This document shows positions 7,886 through 16,915 of a DNA stretch of 64,000 nt, in pieces. Within the stretch, counting starts at the first letter, position 1. Each line of letters starts with the position of its first letter. The notes under the pieces are model-generated. The model made no database searches. It was given only the letters and a program-made list of their open reading frames with translations, and was not told where the DNA came from. The position numbers and the translations under genes are program-made. Origin of the DNA: Acetivibrio cellulolyticus CD2 (GTDB taxonomy: Bacteria; Bacillota; Clostridia; Acetivibrionales; Acetivibrionaceae); assembly GCF_000179595.2 (NCBI RefSeq), contig NZ_JH556653.1, positions 1,237,261 to 1,301,260 on the forward strand, written 5' to 3'.

Positions 7886-8404
7886 TTAAATCTTTTTTAT
7901 AATATTCTTAAACCTTTTTTTCCAAATTTTAAACTTGCCTATGTTATCTTTACCTAATCTGCGGGCTCTCCCGAAAACTTTTCCCAAACTATTATAGACT
8001 ATTTTGGCAGGTACTTTCAATATCTTAAAGATAATTTTAAAAGGAAATAATATTATACTGAAAGCAGTTACAAAGAACTTATAAACTACCCTTATTGTAA
8101 ACAGAAATACTGTCATTATAATTTTACTGAGAAGCAGAGAGTACAAAATTATACCTATAACAGCTCCTATAAGTAAATATCCTCTTAGCTCCCCATCATT
8201 ACTTATATAAACGACAGCAAAAAGTACCAGGGACACTAAAATCCAGTATATAAAATCCTCGAAATATACAATTATATTACTTGACTTTATAGCCTTCCTT
8301 CTAATCCTGAAAACATCATAGATAAAGGCTATAATCATTCCCCCCAGCACACAACACAAAAAAACATATGCTTGATTACTAATAGAAACAAACAATTTGA
8401 TCAC
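7886..8404 (-). CDS. yabQ: Spore cortex biosynthesis protein YabQ
   Basis: The 172-residue membrane protein has four to five hydrophobic segments (QAYVFLCCVLGGMIIAFIYDVFRIRRK at the start is characteristic of YabQ) and a basic C-terminal tail of about 40 residues. In B. subtilis YabQ localises to the forespore outer membrane and is needed for cortex formation. It starts with GTG at 8404 after AGAGGATAA. It follows yabP after 7 bases, so the two form an operon. Mother-cell sigma-E control is expected from B. subtilis, but no convincing promoter was seen. Confidence 0.9.
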   Translation of the reverse strand: MIKLFVSISNQAYVFLCCVLGGMIIAFIYDVFRIRRKAIKSSNIIVYFEDFIYWILVSLVLFAVVYISNDGELRGYLLIGAVIGIILYSLLLSKIIMTVFLFTIRVVYKFFVTAFSIILFPFKIIFKILKVPAKIVYNSLGKVFGRARRLGKDNIGKFKIWKKRFKNIIKKI

Positions 8405-8411
8405 TTATCCT

Positions 8412-8705
8412 CTATCTAAACATTTTGGAAAAGAAGCCCATACCTTTAGATCTTGAACTTTCACTATCATTGTATTCGCAGCTGACAATATACCCCTCAA
8501 TGCTAAGTTCTGAATTGTCTATACTCAATTTGTTGATATGTAAGTCTTCACCACATACAATAAGTACACCTAACTCTGTTTCTATCTCTACAGTTTCATC
8601 ATCAAAACTTCTTACTTTAAGAACTCCAGATAGGCTAAGCTTCTCCCTATTCTCCATTATAAGATTTTGAGAAGTTTGCCTTGATATTTTCTTATCCTCA
8701 TTCAT
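8412..8705 (-). CDS. yabP: Sporulation protein YabP
   Basis: The 97-residue soluble protein matches the YabP/YqfC family: MENREKLSLSGVLKVRSFDDETVEIETELGVLIVCGEDLHINKLSIDNSELSIEGYI is the conserved core, followed by an extra polar tail and FFSKMFR. It is a small sporulation protein of unknown biochemical role, paired with YabQ in B. subtilis and clostridia. GGAGGG precedes the ATG by 7 bases. The 206-base gap to rqcP presumably contains its promoter. Confidence 0.9.
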   Translation of the reverse strand: MNEDKKISRQTSQNLIMENREKLSLSGVLKVRSFDDETVEIETELGVLIVCGEDLHINKLSIDNSELSIEGYIVSCEYNDSESSRSKGMGFFSKMFR

Positions 8706-8911
8706 TTCAATCCCTCCTGCATTTGTATATATGCGTGCATCTTAATAACATTAATGTTATTTGGCACTAACTTAATTGAATTAAGTATACTTATAATATT
8801 TATGCATGTACCAACCCAAAAATACCTATTCGCAAAAAAGAATATCCCAACATTTAGAATATTCTTCAATAAAGTATTTCAGATTAAATTTTCGGATTTT
8901 GAAATTGGATT

Positions 8912-9151
8912 TTATAGAATTGTAAACATTTCTTTTGAATCGGCTTTGAGAACATGCTCACTTATCGACGTGACTTCCACTTTGGTATTGCTGTTTCCAA
9001 ACTGAATCTCAATAATATCCCCTACTTTGATTTCTGAACCTGGCTTTGCAACCTTATCATTTATTTTCACACGCCCTTGTTCGCAGGCCTCGTTTGCCAA
9101 AGTACGCCTTTTGATAAGTCTTGATACCTTAAGATACTTGTCTATTCTCAT
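8912..9151 (-). CDS. rqcP: Ribosome quality-control S4-domain protein RqcP
   Basis: The 79-residue protein is a single S4 RNA-binding domain: MRIDKYLKVSRLIKRRTLANEAC, GRVKINDKVAKPGSEIKVGDIIEIQF. This is the YabO/RqcP group, which works with RqcH to add alanine tails to stalled nascent chains on 50S subunits. Length and sequence fit RqcP rather than E. coli Hsp15, which is longer. It lies downstream of hup, separated by a strong hairpin, so it may have its own promoter within the short gap. An AGGGGGGAA site precedes the ATG. Confidence 0.9.
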   Translation of the reverse strand: MRIDKYLKVSRLIKRRTLANEACEQGRVKINDKVAKPGSEIKVGDIIEIQFGNSNTKVEVTSISEHVLKADSKEMFTIL

Positions 9152-9196
9152 AACTTATTCCCCCCTGTAGTGCTTACTTATTAAAACCACAACCAT

Positions 9197-9227
9197 AAAA
9201 AGGCTTCTTTTAAAAAGAAGCCTTTTA
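9197..9227 (-). terminator. Terminator of hup
   Basis: A near-perfect symmetric hairpin AAAAGGCTTCTTT/AAAGAAGCCTTTT is followed by TTTTTATGG on the minus strand, about 20 bases after the hup stop codon. Its symmetry makes it bidirectional in principle. Confidence 0.85.
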
Positions 9228-9247
9228 TTCTTTGTCATATATGCAAA

Positions 9248-9523
9248 CTATTTGTTGACTAAATCCTTCAATCCCTTACCAACCTTAAAGATTGGAGCTT
9301 TTGTTGCAGGAATATTGATTTCTTCTTTAGTTTGTGGGTTTCTGCCCTTTCTTGCTGCTCTTTCTCTTACTTCAAATGAGCCGAAGCCTACTAATTGGAT
9401 TTTGTCACCTTGTGAAAGAGCCTCTTCTACACTTTCTATAAAAGCATTAAGCGCCTTTTCTGCATCCTTTTTTGACAAATCACCTTTTTCTGCCATACTT
9501 GCAACTAAATCTGTCTTATTCAT
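9248..9523 (-). CDS. hup: Nucleoid protein HU
   Basis: The 91-residue protein is a standard-length HU: MNKTDLVASMAEKGDLSKKDAEKALNAF forms the dimerising helices, and VGFGSFEVRERAARKGRNPQTKEEINIPA is the DNA-binding beta arm with the conserved RNPQT tip. The C-terminus FKVGKGLKDLVNK is typical. It is a dimeric architectural DNA-binding protein of the nucleoid. The gene sits between mazG and rqcP, a location common in clostridia. AGGAGGATTG precedes the ATG and a strong terminator follows. Confidence 0.96.
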   Translation of the reverse strand: MNKTDLVASMAEKGDLSKKDAEKALNAFIESVEEALSQGDKIQLVGFGSFEVRERAARKGRNPQTKEEINIPATKAPIFKVGKGLKDLVNK

Positions 9524-9688
9524 TGTTCAATCCTCCTAATAATTATTATATATTTTTTATTTTTTTGAAACTCTATGTTTCAGCTGCAAAATTATCAATT
9601 TGTAATAACTTTATCAAGCAAGTTCTTTATATTCTACGTTCTACGCAAATCTCCTCCTTCTGTTTTAATAATTTATCAAAAAATTTTT

Positions 9689-10474
9689 TTAAATATGTAT
9701 TTTTGACTTGTTCCATAGCTCGTCCATTTCTTCTAAAGACATATCTTGAAGGCTTTTGCCTTCCTTTTTGCTTTCTGTTTCAATATACTCAAACCTTTTG
9801 ATGAACTTATTTATTGAACCCGTTAAGGCAAGTTCCGGTTGTACTTTTAAAAATCTGGACAAATTTACTATGGAAAATAATACATCCCCTAGCTCATCAT
9901 TTATTCTTTCCACATCTTTACTTTTATATACATCCTTCAATTCATCTATTTCTTCGTCTACCTTTTTCAGCACATCTTCAACATTATCCCAATCAAACCC
10001 AACCTGGGATGCCTTTTGTTGTACCTTATAACTTCTCATTAAAGCTGGAAGATTTGAAGGAACATCCTTAAGTACACCTGTCTGGCTTTCAATACCCTTC
10101 TCCTTCTTTTTTATCTCTTCCCAATTTACCAGAACATCATCAGCAGTCTCAGCCTTAGCTTCGCCAAAAACATGTGTGTGCCTTAAAACCATTTTCCTGC
10201 ATATGCCCGTTATTACATCCTCAATTGTGAAATTCCCCTCTTCTTGAGCTATCTGTGCATGAAAAACAACTTGCAGCAATAAGTCTCCAAGTTCTTCATT
10301 AAGCCTCTTTTTATCATTCAAGTCAATAACCTCAAGAACCTCATAGGTTTCCTCAATCAGATACTTTTTTATACTTTCATGAGTCTGTTCCCTATCCCAC
10401 GGACATCCGTTTTCACTTCTTAATAGCTTCATAATATCTACCAAATCAGAAAATGTATATTTATCCTTTAGCAT
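9689..10474 (-). CDS. mazG: Nucleoside triphosphate pyrophosphohydrolase MazG
   Basis: The 261-residue protein has two tandem MazG domains: residues about 8-110 (CPWDREQTHESIKKYLIEETYEVLEVID, then NEELGDLLLQVVFHAQIA, the EExxE-type metal site) and about 140-240 (FDWDNVEDVLKKVDEEIDELKD, INDELGDVLFSIVNLSRF). It hydrolyses non-canonical NTPs to NMP and pyrophosphate. The length matches E. coli MazG. B. subtilis YabN, at the same chromosomal position, carries an additional N-terminal methylase-like domain that is absent here. GGGAGCGGG precedes the ATG. Confidence 0.93.
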   Translation of the reverse strand: MLKDKYTFSDLVDIMKLLRSENGCPWDREQTHESIKKYLIEETYEVLEVIDLNDKKRLNEELGDLLLQVVFHAQIAQEEGNFTIEDVITGICRKMVLRHTHVFGEAKAETADDVLVNWEEIKKKEKGIESQTGVLKDVPSNLPALMRSYKVQQKASQVGFDWDNVEDVLKKVDEEIDELKDVYKSKDVERINDELGDVLFSIVNLSRFLKVQPELALTGSINKFIKRFEYIETESKKEGKSLQDMSLEEMDELWNKSKIHI

Positions 10475-10825
10475 AAAACCCGCTCCCTTAAAGCTTTAAT
10501 AATTTATATAGTGTATTTGCGTATCCAGTTCATTTAAAATCTAATTTCCAATTATCCATTAATTATACTGTTAATAAGGATGCACATGCTTTGTTTATAA
10601 TACTTTGTGCATTCTTTATAAGTAATTATACCACTAATTATTAAACTTCATTAGTAAATCTGGTATTTTTGTCTACATTTTTTTAATTTTGAATATTATA
10701 TAGTAGACATAAATATCCAGCTATAAAGATTAATAAATACTTACCTTGCTTATTTGATGCGAAATAGCGCTCAAATAAATTTAATACTTTTACATTCTGG
10801 TTCATGAAAAAGGAGGAATTAATCC
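10475..10825. other. 351-base divergent gap between mazG and the L,D-transpeptidase gene
   Basis: Very AT-rich and without an ORF worth reporting. It must hold the promoters of both genes. A 7-bp inverted repeat TGTCTAC/GTAGACA (10670-10676 and 10703-10709) is the only structured element noticed. Confidence 0.4.
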
Positions 10826-11197
10826 ATGTACATGTATGTGTGTCCATTTATGATAAGAGCTGCGTACAAAATTGTCATAAATACAAGCGCTCGAAATCTA
10901 ACCCTATATAAAGATGAAAAATGGTTTATGTCCTTTCCTGTTGCTGTGGGTAAACCTTCCACACCCACACCCAAAGGCACCTACCGTATAATAAATAAGG
11001 CCGTAAATCCCGGAGGACCATTTGGGGCAAGGTGGCTTGGCCTTAGTATACCGTCGGGAGGATATGGTATCCACGGTACAAATGACCCATCTTCGATAGG
11101 AAAGGCTGTTTCTCACGGGTGTGTCCGGATGCATAACAATGATGTCATCACTCTATATAATATAGTATCCGTTGGGACTACTGTTGAGATTATTTAA
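10826..11197 (+). CDS. YkuD-type L,D-transpeptidase, catalytic domain only
   Basis: The 123-residue protein is little more than a YkuD domain: KIVINTSARNLTLYKDEKW, then GTYRII, IHGTNDPSSIG (H83) and the active-site SHGCVRM (H97, C99, R101). Enzymes of this family form 3-3 peptidoglycan cross-links or attach proteins to the wall. There is no obvious signal peptide or membrane segment, and no LysM or wall-binding domain. This is unusual for an enzyme acting outside the membrane, though it resembles the catalytic half of B. subtilis YkuD. Start: AAGGAGG lies 10 bases before the ATG; a second in-frame Met (residue 9) is possible. It is inserted, in opposite orientation, between spoVT and mazG, where B. 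subtilis has yabM. Confidence 0.9.
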   Translation: MYMYVCPFMIRAAYKIVINTSARNLTLYKDEKWFMSFPVAVGKPSTPTPKGTYRIINKAVNPGGPFGARWLGLSIPSGGYGIHGTNDPSSIGKAVSHGCVRMHNNDVITLYNIVSVGTTVEII

Positions 11198-11330
11198 GGC
11201 AGTTTAAAACATTAGAAGCTAAAAGGCATTTGACCATACTTTAATTTCAAAAAATCCTCAAATTAAGTCTTGGAGGAGTAACATCTAGACCTGCTTGAAT
11301 ATAACCATTTTCTGACCAAATCATTTTAAT

Positions 11331-11370
11331 AAAAATAACAGGTAATCCATAAGGCTACCTGTTATTTTTA
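11331..11370. terminator. Bidirectional terminator between convergent L,D-transpeptidase and spoVT
   Basis: AAAAATAACAGGTA (11331-11344) pairs with TACCTGTTATTTTT (11356-11369) around an 11-base loop, so Ts follow in both orientations. It sits between the two converging genes. Confidence 0.85.
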
Positions 11371-11432
11371 CAATACAAAGTTATTGTCATTTTACCTCTA
11401 AGTAAAAAAAGATTTATCATTAACTTTTGTAT

Positions 11433-11987
11433 TTACTGTTCCATTTGCTTTCCAAGGAACCCTGCTGCTGTCTGTGCTAATTTAGCTTCCACTTCTCCCA
11501 TCCGTACATTCGGGTCTGTTGACAAGAACATAACTGCACCAATAGGATCCCCTTCTGAGATTATTGGAGAAACTACCTGCGATGAATACCTTCTTTCTCC
11601 GTTTTCATCCGCTAAAATCGTAATTGTCTTTTCTTCAGGAGCTTTAACAACCAAAGTAGTTTTTTCTTCAATAATTTTTTCCACATCAGAACTTAATGAC
11701 TTTTCAAGAAACTCCTTTTTGGATGCACCTGAAACAGCAATTATAGTATCTCTATCGGAAATACATGTTATATGTCCGCTTGTCTTGTGAAGTGACTCTG
11801 CATACTGAGCAGCAAAATCACTTAGTTCACCGATAGGTGAATACTTCTTTAATATAACTTCGCCTTCTCTATCAGTAAATATTTCTAGAGGATCTCCTTC
11901 TCTTATTCTCAAAGTCCTTCTAATCTCTTTTGGAATAACTACTCTGCCTAAATCGTCTATTCTTCTAACTATTCCGGTAGCCTTCAA
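11433..11987 (-). CDS. spoVT: Stage V sporulation transcription factor SpoVT
   Basis: The 184-residue protein has an N-terminal AbrB-type swapped-hairpin DNA-binding domain (MKATGIVRRIDDLGRVVIPKEIRRTLRIREGDPLEIF, residues 1-50) and a C-terminal GAF-like domain (about 55-180, with GHITCISDRDTIIAVSG and SEGDPIGAVMF). SpoVT modulates forespore sigma-G genes in B. subtilis; the length matches. In B. subtilis it also lies beside mfd and yabM. Here a PPIase gene separates it from mfd, and two hairpins between the PPIase and spoVT suggest separate transcription. Strong AGGAGGT ribosome-binding site. Confidence 0.95.
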   Translation of the reverse strand: MKATGIVRRIDDLGRVVIPKEIRRTLRIREGDPLEIFTDREGEVILKKYSPIGELSDFAAQYAESLHKTSGHITCISDRDTIIAVSGASKKEFLEKSLSSDVEKIIEEKTTLVVKAPEEKTITILADENGERRYSSQVVSPIISEGDPIGAVMFLSTDPNVRMGEVEAKLAQTAAGFLGKQMEQ

Positions 11988-12094
11988 TGTGTTTTACCTC
12001 CTTTTACAGTTAATTTATAGTACAGTTTTATTATTAATTATTTATTGGTTTTTTATACATAACAGGTGAATTATGATAACTGAAAAAATGAAGT

Positions 12095-12122
12095 CAAAAA
12101 AAAGACTGGAATATCCAGCCTT
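12095..12122 (-). terminator. Terminator between the PPIase gene and spoVT
   Basis: On the minus strand AGGCTGGA/TCCAGTCT (one G-T pair) closes a TAT loop and runs into TTTTTTT. Confidence 0.65.
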
Positions 12123-12156
12123 TGAGTACTTGATGAATTTACAAAGCAAATGCACA

Positions 12157-12188
12157 AAATCTCGGTGGCTAAACGCTCCCGAGATTTT
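12157..12188 (-). terminator. Hairpin directly after the PPIase stop codon
   Basis: AAAATCTCGG (12157-12166) pairs with CCGAGATTTT (12179-12188). The minus-strand tail is TTTTG, so this is a weaker terminator in tandem with the hairpin at 12095-12122. Confidence 0.55.
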
Positions 12189-12194
12189 ATTATT

Positions 12195-13262
12195 TTACTT
12201 TATATTTATTTTGTTATAAATACTATCATTTTTCTTAACATCATATTGAGATTCTTTCTTCCAATTCTCCAATCTCTCCAAATACTTCTGAGTTTCAACG
12301 GCCTCTTTGACTTTGTCTTTAACCTCATCATAGGTTGTTCTGTCTTCCACTTTTACAACGAAATAGCCATATTGTGTTGTCAATATATCAGTATCCCCAA
12401 TTTTATGTTCAAGAGCCCATTCCTGAAAACCCGGTATATTTGTATTACTATTACTTGTGACTTCAAATAAACCCTTGTTATCTTTGACTGTTGTATCATC
12501 AGACAGATCAACAGCAAGTTTTTCTGCATCTCCGCCAGCTTTAATCTTTTCCAAAACGTCATCTGCTTGAGCTTTTTTATCTTTTTTCTCCTGTTCAGTA
12601 AATTCCTTCCCTGTTTGAAGGTCTACTGTGGCAAACATGATACGCCTTACTGATACTGTATCAACAGCACTTGCACTTTTTTTATAATAATCCTTCATTT
12701 CAGTTTCTGATACACTAAAAGTAGGAAGCTCTCCTTCAACATATTTATATACCAGCATTAGATCCTTAAGTATATTCTCATACCTGTCATAACCTATATT
12801 GTAGGTTTTCTTGAATTCTTCCTCTCCTAGTTTATCTCCGCCGTAATTACTTGACATGCCACTCTTGATATTGTCTAGTGTTGATTTTACGTCCTTAAGA
12901 TCTCCTTCTTCCAACTTCAAACCTTTTTCTTTTGCTTTTATATATTGAATTTTAAACTCCTTTGCGCTGTCAAGTGCCTGTTGTTTTGCATAATCCCTTG
13001 CAGGTACTCCTTCAACCTTTGTGTTCCAAAATTCATTAAGAGCAGTTTCACTGGTCTTATCAACATTGGCATTAGTCTCCATTTCGGTCTTTGTTGATCC
13101 AAGGAAGAAGTTAAACTCATCAGTTGTAATCTTTTCACCCTTTATTGTAGCTACATAATTCGTCGAATTTACGTAATACAGCCAACCTGCTACTGCCAGC
13201 AATAAAACTAATATTGATGCAAAAATAATAATTGTCTTTTTGTTTTTCTTATTTTTTGTCAA
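12195..13262 (-). CDS. Membrane-anchored parvulin-type peptidyl-prolyl isomerase (SurA/PrsA-like foldase)
   Basis: The 355-residue protein has a basic start and one membrane segment (about residues 11-29, IIIFASILVLLLAVAGWLYYV) with no lipobox cysteine, so it is probably anchored rather than a lipoprotein like PrsA. A SurA-N-type chaperone region follows (about 35-190, VATIKGEKITTDEFNFFL). A rotamase domain is at about 195-315: VSVRRIMFATVD, DDVLEKIKAGGDAEKLAVDLSDD, NKGLFEV, FQEWALEHKIGDTDILTTQYGYFVVKVED. It should assist folding of exported proteins. It lies immediately downstream of mfd (86 bases) and may be co-transcribed. The B. subtilis block has no equivalent gene at this point. Confidence 0.9.
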   Translation of the reverse strand: MTKNKKNKKTIIIFASILVLLLAVAGWLYYVNSTNYVATIKGEKITTDEFNFFLGSTKTEMETNANVDKTSETALNEFWNTKVEGVPARDYAKQQALDSAKEFKIQYIKAKEKGLKLEEGDLKDVKSTLDNIKSGMSSNYGGDKLGEEEFKKTYNIGYDRYENILKDLMLVYKYVEGELPTFSVSETEMKDYYKKSASAVDTVSVRRIMFATVDLQTGKEFTEQEKKDKKAQADDVLEKIKAGGDAEKLAVDLSDDTTVKDNKGLFEVTSNSNTNIPGFQEWALEHKIGDTDILTTQYGYFVVKVEDRTTYDEVKDKVKEAVETQKYLERLENWKKESQYDVKKNDSIYNKINIK

Positions 13263-13348
13263 CGTACCCTCTCCTTACATTTTAGAATAGCTAATGGTTT
13301 CTAAATATAAAAGATATAGCTATATACTATTATAATAAATTATAAACA

Positions 13349-16300
13349 TTACTTCAATTTAATAATGTCTTGTAACATAATCTTAATATTATCCAGAAAA
13401 TTTTCCCTTTTAATATCTGTTACCCGGTATGTGATATAAGGCTTATTGCTTGCTGTAAATAAAAGCTTCCGCTTGTATTTTTCCATAAGTTTCCCAAGCA
13501 CTTCAAAATTAATATGCTTATCATCTATAAATTGAAATATAACAGTATCATTTTTTTCCTGTACGGATGAAAAACCACAGTTCATCGCCAATGTCTTAAT
13601 ATGAGCTATCTTTATAAGATTTGACACCGGCACAGGAATATTTCCGTAACGGTCTATAAGTTCATCCTCCACATCCAGAGCATCCTGTTCATCCTGTATG
13701 GAAGCAATTCTCTTGTACATTTCGATTTTTTCATTTTCAGAACTAATGTAACTGTTATCTATATAGGCACTCAGGTTCACATCTATTGAGATTTCAACCT
13801 CTTCCTCGTTGGATTTACCGCTTAATTCATTTACAGCCTCTGATAAAAGCCTACAGTACATATCATACCCAACCAAATCAATATGTCCATGTTGCTGGGC
13901 ACCAAGAAGGTTTCCTGCTCCTCTTATCTGCAAATCCCTCATCGCTATCTTGAAGCCCGACCCAAACTCAGTAAACTCCTTAATCGCCTGAAGCCTTTTC
14001 TCTGCTATTTCCGAAAGGACCTTATCCTTTTTATAAGTAATATAGGCATATGCCATTCTGTTGGATCTGCCTACCCTGCCTCTAAGCTGGTAAAGCTGTG
14101 CCAACCCCATCTTATCCGAATCTTCAACTATAATAGTATTTACATTGGGCATATCAAGGCCAGATTCAATAATTACAGTACATACAAGAACATCATACTC
14201 GCCATTGATAAACCTGAACATAATATCTTCAAGTTCCGACTCGTTCATCTGCCCATGCGCTACTGCAATTCTGGCATCCGGAACCATGTTTTTAATCTCT
14301 GCCGCCTTTACGTTAATCGATCGCACACGGTTATACAAGTAGAATACCTGCCCGTTTCGCGCCATTTCCCTGTTGATTGCCTCTTTTATTACTTCATTGT
14401 TGTGTTCCATTACATAGGTCTGAACAGGGTATCTTTCCTCCGGTGGATCTTCTATAGTGCTTATATCCTTTATTCCCACCATAGACATATGGAGCGTCCT
14501 TGGAATAGGTGTTGCAGTCAATGTCAGAACATCAACATTTGCACGCATGTTCTTGATTTTTTCTTTGTGCATAACTCCAAAACGCTGCTCCTCATCTATT
14601 ACAAGAAGTCCTAGATTCTTAAATGCTATATCCTTCTGCAAAAGCCTGTGTGTACCGATTAATACATCAACCATACCAGCTTTTACGTCTTTTAAGATAT
14701 GCTTTTGTTCTGTCTGAGTTCTGAAGCGGCTCACCATTTCTACCGTAACAGGAAAATCTTTCATACGTTCCTTAAAGTTGTTATACTGCTGCTGTGCCAA
14801 TACAGTTGTAGGAACAAGATACGCAACCTGTTTTCCATCCATTACTGCTTTAAATATGGCTCTAATGGCTACCTCTGTTTTTCCGTAACCAACATCCCCA
14901 CACAAAAGCCTATCCATAGGTTTATTAGATTCCATATCCCTTTTAATTTCTTCTATACATTTTAACTGATCATCAGTTTCCTGATAGGGAAATTGCTCTT
15001 CAAACTGCTTCTGCCAAATTGTATCACTTCCGAAGGCATGCCCTTCTGAAGCTTCTCTCATTGCATACAGCTTAATAAGCTCTTCTGCCAACTCCTTAAG
15101 TGATTCCTTGGCCTTTGTCTTGGTCTTTATCCAATCAGAACCTCCAAGCTTGCTAAGCTTAGGAGACTTTCCCTCCGAGCCGATATATTTCTGGATAATG
15201 TCAAGCTGATTTGTAGGTACGTAGAGAAAAGCATCATCCTGATACTGGATCTTTAAATAATCTTTCTTAATATTCTCTACAACCAATTGCTCAATCCCAA
15301 TATATTTTCCTATACCATGAGATTGGTGAACCACAAAGTCACCAATATTGAGGTCAGTAAAGACATTTATCTTCTTTCCTTTACTCTTATTTACCCCGCG
15401 TTTTTTTAGCTTCCTATCCTGACCAAAAAGTTCCTTGCCGCTAACTACAACAAATCCCATTGACAAGTATTCAAAACCTTTGTTAAGACTCCCATGGGTT
15501 ATAATTACCTGACCCGGCAAAATCCCATCTTTAACCTCATCAATATACACCGATTCAATATCTTTAGTTCTTAAGGTATCTGCCAGCATTTCCCCTCTGC
15601 TTTTAGTTCCAGCTAAAATCAATACTCTGCTGTTTTTACCCTTCCAGTATTTTATATCGTCCACTATGAGCTCAAGGTTTCCCTGATATGAATTTAGAAG
15701 CTTTGATGCGATATTATACTTTTGACTGCCTGAAGCAAGTATTTCATCAGACATTATAGTATTAAAATAAATTGATTTATGCGTTTTCAATTTACCCCAT
15801 ATATAGTCAAATTCAAAGTAGATATCAAAACAGCCGGGAAGCAGATGACCTTTTTCCAATAGGCTTTTGCACATTTCCCTGTTCTCTGCTAAAATGTTTT
15901 CAACCCTCTGCTCAAATCTTTTGGGTTCATCAAAGAAAACAAGTATATCATCATCTATATAATCAGTTAATAATGAGGGACTTTCTATAATATACGGAAT
16001 GTATTTGTCCATCCCCGGAAAATAGCATTCTTCTTTAAACTTATCAATATCATGGCTTATTCTTTCATCAATCTTGTCTAAATAGTCCTGCTTGGCTTTT
16101 GAACCAATCTTCCCTTTATGGGCAATAAGGTCATTTTGAATTCCAGAAATCATTCTTTCAAGATCTGACGGTTCATATATAATCTCCCTAGCAGGCAAGA
16201 TATCGACATTTTCAACCTTTTCCACAGATCTTTGTGACAGTACGTCAAAAGTCCTAATTGAGTCAATTTCATCGTCAAACAGCTCTATACGAAAGGCACT

Positions 16301-16882
16301 ATCGTAATTTACCGGGAAAATATCTATTATACCCCCCCTTATAGCAAACTGGCCTTTACCCTCGACTGTAGTGACTCTCTCATACCCTATGGACACCAAC
16401 TTTTGAATTATTAAAGCAAGATCAATCCTCTTATCATAGCAGAATTTCAAACAACTGGATAAGAAGAGCTCTTTTCTTATCAACTTATGGCATAAAGCCT
16501 CCGCACTGGTTACAATAAATCTGTAATCATGTTTTACAATCCTGTCTAAAGCCACTATCCTCTCATAGACAGAATCGTAGCTTTTAGCTTCAATATCATG
16601 AAGCATTACTTCCTTTGAAGAAAAGAGGATTACATCCTTTTCAAAGAAATATACAAGATCATCATATATTTTCCTGGCCTGAAGCTCATTATAAGCAACT
16701 ATTATCCCTTTGCTGTTTAAATGGCCGCAAATGGCATATGCAATATGGGCTTTCTGGCTTTCAGAAGGTCCAGTTATCGATGTAGGAAGTTCTCCCCTTT
16801 TTATATTGTCCAGAGCATCGCTGTACTCTTTTGACTCAAGCAGTGGGTCTATCAAATACTCTCTGATTTTTAAATTATCCAT
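13349..16882 (-). CDS. mfd: Transcription-repair coupling factor Mfd
   Basis: The 1177-residue protein has the usual Mfd length and order: a UvrB-like N-terminal module (about 1-340, with TSITGPSESQKA replacing a functional Walker A), an RNA-polymerase-interaction domain near 500-570 (DLNIGDFVVHQSHGIGKYIGIE), and RecG-like translocase motifs (Walker A GDVGYGKTEVAIRA near 665, DEEQ box VIDEEQRFGV, TATPIPRTLHMS, QLRGRVGRS). The C-terminal TRCF domain covers the last 120 residues. It displaces stalled RNA polymerase and recruits UvrA. The gene is 33 bases downstream of pth, so they are co-transcribed, as in B. subtilis. No lesions seen. Confidence 0.97.
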   Translation of the reverse strand: MDNLKIREYLIDPLLESKEYSDALDNIKRGELPTSITGPSESQKAHIAYAICGHLNSKGIIVAYNELQARKIYDDLVYFFEKDVILFSSKEVMLHDIEAKSYDSVYERIVALDRIVKHDYRFIVTSAEALCHKLIRKELFLSSCLKFCYDKRIDLALIIQKLVSIGYERVTTVEGKGQFAIRGGIIDIFPVNYDSAFRIELFDDEIDSIRTFDVLSQRSVEKVENVDILPAREIIYEPSDLERMISGIQNDLIAHKGKIGSKAKQDYLDKIDERISHDIDKFKEECYFPGMDKYIPYIIESPSLLTDYIDDDILVFFDEPKRFEQRVENILAENREMCKSLLEKGHLLPGCFDIYFEFDYIWGKLKTHKSIYFNTIMSDEILASGSQKYNIASKLLNSYQGNLELIVDDIKYWKGKNSRVLILAGTKSRGEMLADTLRTKDIESVYIDEVKDGILPGQVIITHGSLNKGFEYLSMGFVVVSGKELFGQDRKLKKRGVNKSKGKKINVFTDLNIGDFVVHQSHGIGKYIGIEQLVVENIKKDYLKIQYQDDAFLYVPTNQLDIIQKYIGSEGKSPKLSKLGGSDWIKTKTKAKESLKELAEELIKLYAMREASEGHAFGSDTIWQKQFEEQFPYQETDDQLKCIEEIKRDMESNKPMDRLLCGDVGYGKTEVAIRAIFKAVMDGKQVAYLVPTTVLAQQQYNNFKERMKDFPVTVEMVSRFRTQTEQKHILKDVKAGMVDVLIGTHRLLQKDIAFKNLGLLVIDEEQRFGVMHKEKIKNMRANVDVLTLTATPIPRTLHMSMVGIKDISTIEDPPEERYPVQTYVMEHNNEVIKEAINREMARNGQVFYLYNRVRSINVKAAEIKNMVPDARIAVAHGQMNESELEDIMFRFINGEYDVLVCTVIIESGLDMPNVNTIIVEDSDKMGLAQLYQLRGRVGRSNRMAYAYITYKKDKVLSEIAEKRLQAIKEFTEFGSGFKIAMRDLQIRGAGNLLGAQQHGHIDLVGYDMYCRLLSEAVNELSGKSNEEEVEISIDVNLSAYIDNSYISSENEKIEMYKRIASIQDEQDALDVEDELIDRYGNIPVPVSNLIKIAHIKTLAMNCGFSSVQEKNDTVIFQFIDDKHINFEVLGKLMEKYKRKLLFTASNKPYITYRVTDIKRENFLDNIKIMLQDIIKLK

Positions 16883-16915
16883 AGCTCATCCTTAAGGCGT
16901 TTTAATGCATAGTTT

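Noticed and set aside
8722-8750. Possible sigma-E promoter of yabP-yabQ (TGTTATT-N14-TATACAAA)
   Set aside because: Two to three mismatches to consensus, and the implied transcription start would fall on the ribosome-binding site.
13809-14965. Several plus-strand ORFs opposite mfd, up to 243 codons
   Set aside because: Antisense shadows; no start signals and no family resemblance, while mfd is fully conserved on the other strand.
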